Counted from the stretch's first letter, positions 22,252 through 30,155 are shown. The stretch: DNA of 36,257 nt from Dehalococcoidia bacterium (GCA_016783155.1 JADHXB010000005.1:1-36257); one strand, 5' to 3'. Notes: generated by a model from the letters alone, not told the origin. Program-made: numbers and translations.

Positions 22252-22587
22252 ATGCCAAACGGATTCGGTAGAGGATTTGGCTCCAGGAGAGGCATGGGCT
22301 TCGGCTTTCGAGGAAGCTCTCCTCCCTGGCCCTACATAGGACGGGGTAGAGGTGGTTTGCCCAGGTGCGGCTATTTCTTTGGCCAGGCCGGTATGCCGCC
22401 AGCTTGGTCATATCCCCCAAGCCCATTTCCCTACTACGGACAGCAATCTACCCCCGCTTACACGCCCTTTGCCCCACCAATGAGCAAGGAAGAGGAGACC
22501 AGTTATCTGAAAGGTGAGGCGGAAGCGATAAAGGACGAGCTGGAGCAGATTGAGGCCAGGGTACGTGAGCTAGAGAGCGAAGAGTGA
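22252..22587 (+). CDS. DUF5320-like Gly/Pro-rich protein with C-terminal coil
   Basis: A 111-residue protein with a Gly/Arg/Phe-rich head (MPNGFGRGFGSRRGMGFGFR), a Pro/Tyr-rich middle (YPPSPFPYYGQQSTPAYTPF) and a C-terminal coiled coil (MSKEEETSYLKGEAEAIKDE...LEQIEARVRELE). Strong AAGGAGGTGAG before the ATG. Third member of the tandem set; the genes are separated by 10-50 bp and each has its own SD. The family has no known function; it recurs next to NifX-type and ferredoxin-MinD ATPase genes. Confidence 0.78.
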   Translation: MPNGFGRGFGSRRGMGFGFRGSSPPWPYIGRGRGGLPRCGYFFGQAGMPPAWSYPPSPFPYYGQQSTPAYTPFAPPMSKEEETSYLKGEAEAIKDELEQIEARVRELESEE

Positions 22588-22636
22588 GCCAGACTTATTT
22601 AGTGAAAGAACATGAATAAATTTAAGGAGGTGAATC

Positions 22637-22936
22637 ATGCCAGGATTTGATGGTACTGGCCCTATGGGAATGGGCCCAATGACGGGTGGCGGTAGAGGCT
22701 TTTGCAGCCCCTGGGGAATAAGAGCCGGTGCGCAGGCGTACGGTATTCCACGCCGGAGGGGTTATGGTTATCCCTACCATGCAGCCGGGCCGTTCGCTCC
22801 AGGTGTTACGCCCTACGCTCCTCAGATGAGCCGTGAGCAGGAGCTTGGTTTTCTGAAGCAACAGGCTGAAGCCATGAGGGTTGAACTTAAGGAGATCGAA
22901 GCCAGGATAAAGGAACTGGCAAAAGAAACAAAATAA
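22637..22936 (+). CDS. DUF5320 protein with C-terminal coil
   Basis: A 99-residue protein with the typical DUF5320 start MPGFDGTGPMGMGPMTGGGR followed by GFCSPWG, then a basic Gly/Tyr-rich region (GIPRRRGYGYPYH) and the coil (MSREQELGFLKQQAEAMRVE...LKEIEARIKELA). The single cysteine in GFC is conserved in the family and could be a metal ligand. AAGGAGG precedes the ATG. The next gene, a NifX fusion, starts 9 bp after its stop. Confidence 0.85.
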   Translation: MPGFDGTGPMGMGPMTGGGRGFCSPWGIRAGAQAYGIPRRRGYGYPYHAAGPFAPGVTPYAPQMSREQELGFLKQQAEAMRVELKEIEARIKELAKETK

Positions 22937-22945
22937 GGAGGAGCT

Positions 22946-23569
22946 ATGAAGATTGCCATTTCGGCTACAGGCTCCACCATTGATGCTGAGGTGGATTCCC
23001 GCTTCGGGCGTTGTCAGCATTTTATCATCGCTGATACGGAAACACTGCAGTTCGAGGTTGTGGAGAATTCTAGTGCTGCCGCTTCTGGCGGAGCGGGGAT
23101 CTCGGCTGCCCAGATGATTGTCGGCAAGGGGGTAAAGGCAGTGCTCACCGGCAACTGTGGTCCGAATGCCTACGAGGTGCTATCCTCTGCTGGTATTCAA
23201 GTCGTGACCGGGGTTTCTGGAAAGGTCAAGGATGCCATCGAGAGCTACAAGTCTGGCAAGTTTCAGGCCAGTTCCCAGCCGAATGTCCCGGGACATTTCG
23301 GCACAGGTGGCACGCCTGGGACAGGAGTTGGCCCAGGCTTTGGCATGGGGCGTGGCATGGGCAGGGGAATGGGGATGGGACGAGGCATGGGAATGGGTGG
23401 AGGGATGGCGGCATGGGGTATGCCCGCAGTAAGTCCGGTGTCACAACCCCAAAACCTGGAGCAGGAACTTGAGGCTCTGAAGGCACAATCGCAAATGCTG
23501 GCAAAGCAACTGGAGGAAATCCAGGGCCGAATCAAGGAGCTCGAAAAGGGAGCAAAACATAAAGACTGA
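22946..23569 (+). CDS. NifX/NifB-C-like domain fused to Gly-Met repeat and coiled coil
   Basis: A 207-residue protein in three parts. Residues 1-108 are a dinitrogenase iron-molybdenum cofactor (NifX/NafY-like) domain: MKIAISATGSTIDAEVDSRF, GRCQHFIIAD, KAVLTGNCGPNAYEVL. Residues 118-157 are low complexity, dominated by GMGRG/GMGMG. Residues 168-203 form a coil (NLEQELEALKAQSQMLAKQL, EEIQGRIKELE) like that of the DUF5320 neighbours. NifX-like domains hold Fe-S/Mo precursors. The shared coil suggests that all these proteins assemble with one another. SD AAGGAGGAG precedes the ATG. Confidence 0.87.
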   Translation: MKIAISATGSTIDAEVDSRFGRCQHFIIADTETLQFEVVENSSAAASGGAGISAAQMIVGKGVKAVLTGNCGPNAYEVLSSAGIQVVTGVSGKVKDAIESYKSGKFQASSQPNVPGHFGTGGTPGTGVGPGFGMGRGMGRGMGMGRGMGMGGGMAAWGMPAVSPVSQPQNLEQELEALKAQSQMLAKQLEEIQGRIKELEKGAKHKD

Positions 23570-23592
23570 AATTATTTATAGGAGGTGCAAAT

Positions 23593-23823
23593 ATGCCTAG
23601 AGGAGATGGAATGGGACCTCCTTGGGGGAGCGGCCCGGGTACAGGTAGAGGTTCAGGCAGAAGAACCGGAGGCGCCGGCAGGATGGGTGGTAACCGACCC
23701 GGGGCTGGTCCCAGTGGAGAGTGTGTCTGCCCAAATTGTGGGGAGAGACTAGCGCATCAGGCAGGTATCCCTTGCTACAACGTGAGCTGTCCCAAGTGCG
23801 GGGCTAAGATGGCGAGGGCATGA
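23593..23823 (+). CDS. Gly-rich zinc-ribbon protein
   Basis: A 76-residue protein: a Gly/Arg-rich head (MPRGDGMGPPWGSGPGTGRG) similar in style to DUF5320, then a zinc ribbon ECVCPNCGERLAHQAGIPCY and SCPKCGAKM. AGGAGG precedes the ATG. Its stop overlaps the start of the first ferredoxin-MinD ATPase (ATGA). This pairing is common next to NifX-type genes in anaerobes; the ribbon may present metal or a cluster to the ATPase. Function is not established. Confidence 0.8.
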   Translation: MPRGDGMGPPWGSGPGTGRGSGRRTGGAGRMGGNRPGAGPSGECVCPNCGERLAHQAGIPCYNVSCPKCGAKMARA

Positions 23824-24686
23824 TTATTTCCGTGGCCAGTGGCAAAGGTGGAACAGGCAAGACCTTGGTAGCTACCAGCCTTGCTCTTTCCCTGAAGGAT
23901 ACGGAAAGAGTACAGCTGATTGACTGTGATGTGGAGGAGCCTAATGCACATCTGTTCTTGAAGCCGGTAATCACTCATAGCGAGGCTGTGTGCATCCCTG
24001 TTCCCAAGGTGGATGACGAAAAGTGCACTTATTGCGGTAGATGTGCCGATGTTTGCGTCTATCATGCTATCGCCGTCGTCCCAAAGCATGTAATGACATT
24101 CTTGGAGCTATGCCACGGCTGCGGCGCTTGTAGCTATCTCTGTCCCGAGAAGGCTATCGCTGAGGAGGGTAGGGAAATTGGTATTGTGGAATCGGGGTAC
24201 TCAGATGGGGTGGACTTTGCTCAAGGCAAACTAAATGTCGGTGAGGCTTTGGCTCCGCCGATAATCAGGAAGGTGAAAGAGTTCGCCAATCATGATGGTG
24301 TGGTTATTATCGATGTTCCGCCGGGGACGTCCTGCCCGGTGGTAGAAGCAGTTAAAGACAGCGACTTCTGTTTGCTGGTAACTGAGCCAACTCCATTCGG
24401 GCTGAACGACTTGGTTTTAGCTGTGGAAACGGTGAAGGAGCTTAAGATACCCTGCGGCGTGGTCATTAATCGCGCCGGGGTTGGTGACGGTAAGGTAGAA
24501 GAATATTGCCGGAGGGAAAGCATACCGATTCTACTTACAATTCCCCTGGATACCGAGATCGCCCGTCTCTATTCGAACGGAATTACACTGGTCGCTGGTA
24601 TGCCCATGTGGAAGAGTGATTTTGTCAGATTGTTCGAGAAGATTGGAGATATAGTACATGAAAGAACTGGTCGTCTTGAGCGGTAA
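23820..24686 (+). CDS. MinD-like P-loop ATPase with ferredoxin insert (first)
   Basis: A 288-residue ParA/MinD/NifH-superfamily ATPase with deviant Walker A SGKGGTGKT (8-15), and a 2[4Fe-4S] insert: CTYCGRCADVC (69-79) and CHGCGACSYLC (98-108). Walker B-type VVIIDVPPGTSCPVV and switch motifs follow. Such ATPases occur in pairs beside NifX proteins and are thought to move or load Fe-S or other metal centres, by analogy with Mrp/NBP35 and CooC. It overlaps the zinc-ribbon stop by 4 bp and the second ATPase by 29 bp, implying a heterodimer made in equal amounts. Confidence 0.92.
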   Translation: MIISVASGKGGTGKTLVATSLALSLKDTERVQLIDCDVEEPNAHLFLKPVITHSEAVCIPVPKVDDEKCTYCGRCADVCVYHAIAVVPKHVMTFLELCHGCGACSYLCPEKAIAEEGREIGIVESGYSDGVDFAQGKLNVGEALAPPIIRKVKEFANHDGVVIIDVPPGTSCPVVEAVKDSDFCLLVTEPTPFGLNDLVLAVETVKELKIPCGVVINRAGVGDGKVEEYCRRESIPILLTIPLDTEIARLYSNGITLVAGMPMWKSDFVRLFEKIGDIVHERTGRLER

Positions 24687-25518
24687 AGGGGGAACGGGAA
24701 AGACCAGTATAGTTGCCTCATTTGCCGCTCTGGCTCGAAGCAAAGTGCTCTGCGACTGTGATGTAGACGCAGCTGACCTGCATCTCGTCCTGCAGCCGAT
24801 TATACGTGAGAATCATGAGTTCTGGAGCGGGCAGGTTGCCGTTATCGACGAGGACAAGTGCACGCAGTGTAACTTGTGCCAGGAGCTATGCCGGTTCGAC
24901 GCTATCCATGATTTCAAGGTCGATCCCATTTCCTGTGAAGGCTGTGGCTTTTGCTCTCAAATATGCCCTCCTGAAGCTATAACCATGAAGGAAAACATGT
25001 CAGGGCGTTGGTTTATCGCGGATACGCGATACGGTCCTCTAATACATGCCAGGCTGGGAATCGCGCAGGAGAACTCAGGTAAGCTCGTGGCTCTGGTTAG
25101 GCAAAAGGCCAGGCAGATTGCTGAAAGTGATGACCTTGATTATGTCATCAGTGATGGGCCGCCCGGTATCGGCTGTCCGGTCATTTCATCTTTGTCTGGG
25201 GTTAGCCTGGCCCTTTTGGTTACCGAGCCAACACAATCAGGCATACATGACCTGGAGAGGGTGCTCGACCTATGTCGTCACTTTGGCGTTCCTGCACTAG
25301 TTTGTATCAACAAGTACGACATCAATGAAGATAACACACGCAAGATTGAAGACTATTGCCTGAGCCAGGGGCTAATGGCTGCTGCCAAGATCCCGTTCGA
25401 TAATGTGTTTACCGAGTCAATCGTAAAGGGAATACCAGTAGTGGAGAATTCCCGAGATGGTATTGCTAAGAGCATAGAATCACTCTGGCAGAGCATTTCT
25501 CGGTTACTGGCAGGATAA
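24658..25518 (+). CDS. MinD-like P-loop ATPase with ferredoxin insert (second)
   Basis: A 286-residue paralogue of the preceding gene: Walker A LSGKGGTGKTS at 8-18, cluster ligands CTQCNLCQELC (68-78) and CEGCGFCSQIC (93-103), then VISDGPPGIGCPVISS. The 29-bp overlap with the first gene and a GGAG 9 nt upstream point to coupled translation. The Asp-rich segment CDCDVDAADLH replaces DCDVEEPNAH of the first. It is followed by two FmdB-type zinc ribbons. Soluble, no membrane segment. Confidence 0.92.
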   Translation: MKELVVLSGKGGTGKTSIVASFAALARSKVLCDCDVDAADLHLVLQPIIRENHEFWSGQVAVIDEDKCTQCNLCQELCRFDAIHDFKVDPISCEGCGFCSQICPPEAITMKENMSGRWFIADTRYGPLIHARLGIAQENSGKLVALVRQKARQIAESDDLDYVISDGPPGIGCPVISSLSGVSLALLVTEPTQSGIHDLERVLDLCRHFGVPALVCINKYDINEDNTRKIEDYCLSQGLMAAAKIPFDNVFTESIVKGIPVVENSRDGIAKSIESLWQSISRLLAG

Positions 25519-25532
25519 AGGAGCTACTTTAC

Positions 25533-25715
25533 ATGCCAATCTACGAATATGAATGCCTGAAGTGTGGGCAGAGATTTGAGCTGCTCCGGCACATAGCCGA
25601 CAGTGACAGCAACATAAGGTGTCCCAAGTGTGGTGCCGAAAAGCCGCAGAGGGTTATCTCTGCTTTCATGATGGGACCTAGCAAAGGGGGCTGTGCCCCT
25701 AGCAGCCCCACCTGA
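25533..25715 (+). CDS. FmdB-family zinc ribbon protein (first)
   Basis: A 60-residue FmdB-type (CxxC_CxxC_SSSS) protein: MPIYEYECLKCGQRFELLRH, RCPKCG, then AFMMGPSKGGCAPSSPT, the usual Cys-Ala-Pro-Ser-Ser end. FmdB domains were named for a putative regulator of formamide/formate genes, but the function is unknown. AAGGAG lies before the ATG, 14 bp after the ATPase stop. Confidence 0.88.
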   Translation: MPIYEYECLKCGQRFELLRHIADSDSNIRCPKCGAEKPQRVISAFMMGPSKGGCAPSSPT

Positions 25716-25771
25716 AGTGTGAGCCGGTGAGGCAGGTTGTCTCATTTGAGTAAGAAAGGAGAATTGGAGGT

Positions 25772-26017
25772 ATGCCAATCTATGACTTTAAGTGCCGAGA
25801 GTGCGGTAGGGTGTCAGAGGTCTTGCTCCGCGATGTTGGCAAGGCGGTCTGCTGTCCCAGCTGCGGCAGTGAGAATATGGAAAGGCTCATTTCGGCATCT
25901 TACATGGTGAAGACGGATGCGCCGGCACCAGGTACTACTTGCTGCGGCAGAACCGAGCGCTGTGACACGCCTCCGTGTTCCACAGGAGATGTGTGTAACA
26001 GAGACCGAAGGAGGTAA
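25772..26017 (+). CDS. FmdB-family zinc ribbon protein (second), Cys-rich tail
   Basis: An 81-residue FmdB-type protein: MPIYDFKCRECGRVSEVLLR and CCPSCGSENMERLISASYM, followed by an unusual cysteine-rich tail TTCCGRTERCDTPPCSTGDV with a further Cys (CNRD). The tail carries five cysteines that could bind an extra metal or cluster and is not found in the first copy. GGAGG before the ATG. Same direction and spacing as its neighbours. Confidence 0.85.
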   Translation: MPIYDFKCRECGRVSEVLLRDVGKAVCCPSCGSENMERLISASYMVKTDAPAPGTTCCGRTERCDTPPCSTGDVCNRDRRR

Positions 26018-26026
26018 AGTCAGGCA

Positions 26027-26320
26027 ATGGAACCTATCAAGCTTGGCCCCAGGTATTCCACGAAGGAAATCCCAGGCAAGTGTATTAAATGCCTGGCTGA
26101 GCAGGAGTTGAATAACTGCCTTCTCGAACTCTTAAAGCAGGGCGAAGTAGGGAATCAGGAGCTGGAATACAAATTTGAAGCACTCGTGTCCTTCTTGAAA
26201 TCCCCTGAATCAAAAAGGCTGCGCGATGAGTCCGAGAAGTATCTTGCAGAAGGAAAACAGGTGACGGTCGATATCCATTTTGAGGCGGGGAAACCCGTAT
26301 ACGAGCTTAAGATAAAGTAG
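26027..26320 (+). CDS. Uncharacterised 97-residue protein
   Basis: A small protein with KCIKCLAEQELNNCLLELLK near residue 18, then a helix-rich centre (ELEYKFEALVSFLKSPESKR) and a C-terminal strand hairpin (KQVTVDIHFEAGKPVYELKI). I do not recognise the family. The CxxC could complete a metal site in a dimer. It starts 9 bp after the FmdB stop, with GGAGG upstream, and lies 20 bp before a NifX-like gene, so it belongs to the same operon. Confidence 0.7.
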   Translation: MEPIKLGPRYSTKEIPGKCIKCLAEQELNNCLLELLKQGEVGNQELEYKFEALVSFLKSPESKRLRDESEKYLAEGKQVTVDIHFEAGKPVYELKIK

Positions 26321-26340
26321 ATAAGTATGGAGGTGTCTTA

Positions 26341-26679
26341 ATGAGGTTTGCCATACCAGTAAGCGGCGGTGTGATATCGCCGCATTTCGGACATTGTGAA
26401 CAATTTGCTTTGATTGATGTCGATGAGGCGACAAAGACCGTTGTTCGGAAACAGCTTGTGGCTTCACCGGAACACCAGCCGGGGCTGCTGCCAGTGTGGC
26501 TAGCGGAGCAGGGGGTATCAGCAGTCGTAGCCGGTGGCATGGGATCCAGAGCCCAGGCGCTGTTCCGGGAGAACCGTATCGACGTCATCATCGGCGTTAT
26601 GGAAAGCGACCCAGAGAAAGCCGTTCTGAATTACTTAAGCGGCAGCCTTGCTACGGGTGACAACATATGTGACCACTAG
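26341..26679 (+). CDS. NifX/NafY-like FeMo-cofactor-binding domain protein
   Basis: A 112-residue single-domain dinitrogenase iron-molybdenum cofactor protein: MRFAIPVSGGVISPHFGHCE, FALIDVDEATKTV, VSAVVAGGMGSRAQALFREN. HFGHCEQF is the family's conserved metal-site region. It lacks the coil and repeat of the NifX-like gene at 22946. No nitrogenase gene is in the window, so its substrate may be another Fe-S or Mo precursor. GGAGG upstream of the ATG; the next gene follows by 15 bp. Confidence 0.88.
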   Translation: MRFAIPVSGGVISPHFGHCEQFALIDVDEATKTVVRKQLVASPEHQPGLLPVWLAEQGVSAVVAGGMGSRAQALFRENRIDVIIGVMESDPEKAVLNYLSGSLATGDNICDH

Positions 26680-26694
26680 TAAGGAGGTGGCGAA

Positions 26695-28023
26695 TTGAAA
26701 GTTTGTATTGTCGGTGGTGGTGGCGGAGCTAGCAATGCCGCCAATGTTATTCGCAGCCTGGATAAGCAGGCACAGATCGACATATTCACCAACCGGGGCG
26801 AGATGGGAAATCTGCCCTGTGAAATACCGTTTGTACTTAAGGGTGTACTCTCTTCCTGGGAAAGCAGCTTCGCGTTCAGGGATAAATTTTACGAGGAAAG
26901 GAACATCGAAGTTCATCTCAATACAGAGGTGACTGAAATAATCAGAGAGCATAAACGTTTGATGGCAGGAGGGATAAGCTACAGCTATGACAAAGCGATT
27001 CTAGACCTGGGGGCTAGCCCAATTATTCCTCCCATTCTGGGGCTGGATGGGTGTAATGAGTTTGTCCTGACCTCAGGCCTAAACCAGGCCAGAATCTTCG
27101 AGAATGCAATTCCAAAGTATTCGAGGGCAGCCATAATAGGTGTTGGGCAAATTGCGCTCGAAGTAGCTTCAATTCTCAAGGAAAAGTCCTACCGCGAGAT
27201 ATATCTAATAGGCAGGTCCGACCGCGTTCTTCGTGCCTATCTGGACAAGGACATGGCTGCTGTGGTGGAGGATAAAGTAAGGGAAAAGGGCATGGAGCTA
27301 ATCCTATCAGCAGAAATCGTCAAGATAGCGACATGTGAAAATGGTAAGGTACTCTCGTTGGCGGACAGGGATCTCGAGATAGACTTCGTGTTTTTCGCCA
27401 CCAGTACCGAACCAAATACGAAATCGGCGCAGAAGGCAGATATCAGAATAGGAGAAACCGGTGCCATCGCCGTCAACGAGTATCTCCAGACAAGCGACCC
27501 TGATATCTATGCCATTGGGGACTGTATGGAGAATTGGGAGAGAATCACAGGCACCAAGACTTGCTACCAAACAGCGACCAACGCTGCCCGAACTGGAAGA
27601 ATAGCGGGTAAAAATTTAGCTTTAGGCAACGTAGTTCGCTATCCCGGCACGGTGATGCCTTTTGTTACAGAAATTTTCGGATATCAGGTGGGCATGGTCG
27701 GCTTCACCGAGACACAGGCTCGAGAGCGGGGACTCGATGTTGTCTCCAGCATAACGACCACTTCTACACGGCGCCGGCTGTTTGGAGGCAAGCCAATCCA
27801 CATTAAGCTCATCGCTGACCGCAGAACCCGGAGCTTAGTCGGAGCACAACTTATCGGTGAAGAACTGGTGGCAGGAAAAATCGACAGGCTTGCAGTTGCT
27901 ATCGCAGAAAAGATTCCAGTTGACCGGTTGTCCCTGCTCGATACCTGCTACTCACCGACCACAGGTGCGGGATACGAAGCCGTGACCATGGCGCTGGATG
28001 AACTTGAGGGAAAGCTCGCTTAG
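26695..28023 (+). CDS. FAD-dependent pyridine nucleotide-disulfide oxidoreductase
   Basis: A 442-residue flavoprotein with FAD motif KVCIVGGGGGASNAA, NAD(P)H motif AAIIGVGQIALEVASILK and second FAD motif DPDIYAIGDCMEN. Cys42 in NLPCEIPFVLKG is at the position of the single redox cysteine of CoA-disulfide reductase/NADH oxidase relatives. The start is TTG, supported by AAGGAGG 7 nt upstream. A decayed partial copy remains at 16939 in the thioredoxin cluster. Here it stands between NifX and Mrp genes, which suggests that it supplies electrons to a metallocentre or sulfur-transfer step. Confidence 0.88.
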   Translation: MKVCIVGGGGGASNAANVIRSLDKQAQIDIFTNRGEMGNLPCEIPFVLKGVLSSWESSFAFRDKFYEERNIEVHLNTEVTEIIREHKRLMAGGISYSYDKAILDLGASPIIPPILGLDGCNEFVLTSGLNQARIFENAIPKYSRAAIIGVGQIALEVASILKEKSYREIYLIGRSDRVLRAYLDKDMAAVVEDKVREKGMELILSAEIVKIATCENGKVLSLADRDLEIDFVFFATSTEPNTKSAQKADIRIGETGAIAVNEYLQTSDPDIYAIGDCMENWERITGTKTCYQTATNAARTGRIAGKNLALGNVVRYPGTVMPFVTEIFGYQVGMVGFTETQARERGLDVVSSITTTSTRRRLFGGKPIHIKLIADRRTRSLVGAQLIGEELVAGKIDRLAVAIAEKIPVDRLSLLDTCYSPTTGAGYEAVTMALDELEGKLA

Positions 28024-28063
28024 TCAGCGGCGCAAAGAAGAATGAAAACGTAAGGAGGAATTC

Positions 28064-29071
28064 ATGCCGACTAAAGAGCAAGTGACGGAGAGTCTCGATG
28101 AGGTTCTTGTTCCCGGGGTAATGCGCAGCCTGACAAAGCTAAACCTGGTCAGGCAGGTGGCTATATCTGATGAAAAGATTGATATTAACCTTGCCTCAGC
28201 GGCGTTGAGCCAGGAGACTCAGGAGTGGCTCAAAAGCAAGGTGCAGGATACCATCAGGAGGTTGCCTGGTGTAAAGGACGTGAATATCGACTTTGCCGAG
28301 ATGAAACCCAAAGATGTCAATGAAATCAAGAGCGTGATTGCTGTTATGAGTGGTAAGGGTGGGGTAGGAAAATCGCTGGTAGCTGGCCTTGCAGCTATTT
28401 CTCTTGCCCGTCGTGGCTTCGAAGTTGGCATACTCGATGCTGACATCACCGGCCCCAGCATCCCCAAGATGTTCGGCATTACTGCCCGTCCTACGGGTAG
28501 TGAAACCGGGTTTCTGCCAGTGCTTTCTCGATTAGGAATCGAGATCATGTCTATCAATCTTCTCTTACCCCATGAGGACGATGCCGTTATCTGGAGGGGC
28601 CCTTTAATCGGCAAAGCCATAACGCAGTTCTGGGAAGAGGTTCTCTGGGGCCAGCTTGATTATCTCATTGTAGATCTGCCACCGGGCACGGCCGATGCAC
28701 CACTCACCGTGATGCAGTCGTTACCTCTATCAGGCATAATCGTAGTTTTCAGTCCTCAGGAATTGGCGGCAATGGTGGTGCGTAAGGCAGTCAAAATGGC
28801 TCAAGAGGCTATGCATATTCCCATCCTGGGAGTGGTAGAGAATATGAGTTACCTTGTTCTGCCCGATACAGGAAAGAGGCTGGAAATCTTCGGCAAGAGC
28901 AGGGCCGAAGAGATGGCAAAAGCAGCGGGAGCACCTCTACTGGCACAGATACCCATTGACCCACAGCTAGCCCATCTCTGCGACGAGGGTGATATAGAGC
29001 GCTATTATTCTGGGTCGCTGGATGCTTTTGCTGACGCTCTTGTTAAAGTTGTGGCAGCGAATGTAATGTAA
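28064..29071 (+). CDS. Mrp/NBP35-type Fe-S carrier ATPase without C-terminal CxxC
   Basis: A 335-residue protein with an N-terminal MIP18/DUF59 domain (1-80) and a P-loop ATPase: MSGKGGVGKSLVAGLA (95-110), DADITGPSIPKMFG, LIVDLPPGTADAPL. The usual C-terminal CPxC that bridges a [4Fe-4S] cluster between two subunits is missing; the segment reads MSYLVLPDTGKRLEIFG, with Leu266 and Thr269. Either the cluster is not bound in the classical way or the protein works with a partner. AAGGAGG precedes the ATG. It is flanked by a flavoprotein and cooC. Confidence 0.9.
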   Translation: MPTKEQVTESLDEVLVPGVMRSLTKLNLVRQVAISDEKIDINLASAALSQETQEWLKSKVQDTIRRLPGVKDVNIDFAEMKPKDVNEIKSVIAVMSGKGGVGKSLVAGLAAISLARRGFEVGILDADITGPSIPKMFGITARPTGSETGFLPVLSRLGIEIMSINLLLPHEDDAVIWRGPLIGKAITQFWEEVLWGQLDYLIVDLPPGTADAPLTVMQSLPLSGIIVVFSPQELAAMVVRKAVKMAQEAMHIPILGVVENMSYLVLPDTGKRLEIFGKSRAEEMAKAAGAPLLAQIPIDPQLAHLCDEGDIERYYSGSLDAFADALVKVVAANVM

Positions 29072-29097
29072 GGTAATAAGGAAAGGAAAAGGGAGCG

Positions 29098-29889
29098 TTG
29101 AAAATATCGATTTGCGGTAAAGGTGGCAGCGGGAAAAGCACTATCGTCACCCTGCTGGCAAATGAATTCAAAGCTAGAGGCTATCGCGTTGTCGTAGTGG
29201 ATTCAGATGAGTCAAACTCCGGGCTTTACCGGATGCTTGGCTTTGACCATCCGCCGATTCCCCTCATGGAGCTGGTGGGCAGTAAAAAAGGTCTTAAAGA
29301 AAGAATGGCGGTTAAGTTCTCGTCAGGCGAATCAGAGCCCAAGATGGAAAAACTGACCCTGAACAAAATTCTAGTCAAGGACATCCCACCCCAGCATATC
29401 AAAGAGAGCGACGGCCTCAGGCTGGTAAATATCGGGAAAATCCTTCATTCACTGGAAGGGTGCGCCTGCCCTATGGGAGTTTTGAGTCGGGAGTTTCTGG
29501 CAAAACTTTATCTCGATGAAGGTGAGATTGCAATTGTCGATATGGAGGCTGGAGTGGAGCACTTTGGCAGGGGCATAGAGACAAGCATAGATGAAGTGTT
29601 GGCAGTAGTTGAACCGTCCTTTGAATCTTTGGAGCTGGCCCTTAAAGTAAAGCAACTAGCTGCTGGTGCCGGGGTAAAAAACACCTGGGCTATCCTTAAT
29701 AAGATTACCTCGGATGAGATAGCAATGAGATTGAAAGATGAGCTAGCGAGAAGAGGCCTGGAGGTCATTGGTATCGTCCACCATGATCCAAAAATCTTCG
29801 AGGCCTGCTTGGAGGGGCATAGGCTGGAAGAAGGAGTAGCATCAAAGGACATCAGGGGGGTGGTGGATGCCGTGCTCTCGAAAACTTGA
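29098..29889 (+). CDS. cooC: CooC-like nickel-insertion ATPase
   Basis: A 263-residue MinD-type ATPase starting KISICGKGGSGKSTIVTLLA (TTG start). The CooC hallmark, a CxC-type metal site, is seen in EGCACPMGVLSREF near residue 125, followed by IAIVDMEAGVEHFGRG (a CooC/AcsF-type Walker B region). CooC matures the Ni-Fe-S C-cluster of CO dehydrogenase; relatives serve acetyl-CoA synthase. Neither target enzyme is in the window. It is followed 21 bp later by a CooT-like gene, supporting a nickel role. Confidence 0.9.
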   Translation: MKISICGKGGSGKSTIVTLLANEFKARGYRVVVVDSDESNSGLYRMLGFDHPPIPLMELVGSKKGLKERMAVKFSSGESEPKMEKLTLNKILVKDIPPQHIKESDGLRLVNIGKILHSLEGCACPMGVLSREFLAKLYLDEGEIAIVDMEAGVEHFGRGIETSIDEVLAVVEPSFESLELALKVKQLAAGAGVKNTWAILNKITSDEIAMRLKDELARRGLEVIGIVHHDPKIFEACLEGHRLEEGVASKDIRGVVDAVLSKT

Positions 29890-29910
29890 AATAGAACTCT
29901 GGAGGAGGAA

Positions 29911-30117
29911 ATGTGCATAGCTACCGTTTACGTTGATACTAATGGTGAACTAAAAGAAGCCATGCGTGACGTAATCCACATTGAAGCGGAAAACAGCCGA
30001 TTTCAGCTTGTTAACCTGCTCGGTGAGGAGAAATACCTGGAAGGTAAACTGAAGCGCATCGATTTCTGGGAAGAGCACTCTGTGGTCATCGAACAAGACC
30101 AGCAAGGCTTTGTTTGA
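29911..30117 (+). CDS. cooT: CooT-like nickel-binding protein
   Basis: A 68-residue protein starting MCIATVYVDTNGELKEAMRD, the signature of CooT, a small SH3-like nickel protein whose Cys2 binds Ni(II). The rest (VIHIEAENSRFQLVNLLGEE) is typical. GGAGGAGG lies just before the ATG. It stands directly after cooC, as in CO dehydrogenase loci, so the pair probably delivers nickel to CODH/ACS encoded elsewhere. Confidence 0.88.
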   Translation: MCIATVYVDTNGELKEAMRDVIHIEAENSRFQLVNLLGEEKYLEGKLKRIDFWEEHSVVIEQDQQGFV

Positions 30118-30155
30118 CAACTAGTTGTTCAAGGAAAGTAATAGGAGGGTCTAGA

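Noticed and set aside
23338-23418. DNA tandem repeat or CRISPR-like array
   Set aside because: The periodicity is codon-level GMGRG/GMGMG coding repetition without spacers; no CRISPR repeats are present anywhere in the window.
23263-23535. Minus-strand Pro-rich frame opposite the NifX fusion
   Set aside because: A by-product of the Gly/Met repeat read in reverse; no SD and no domain.
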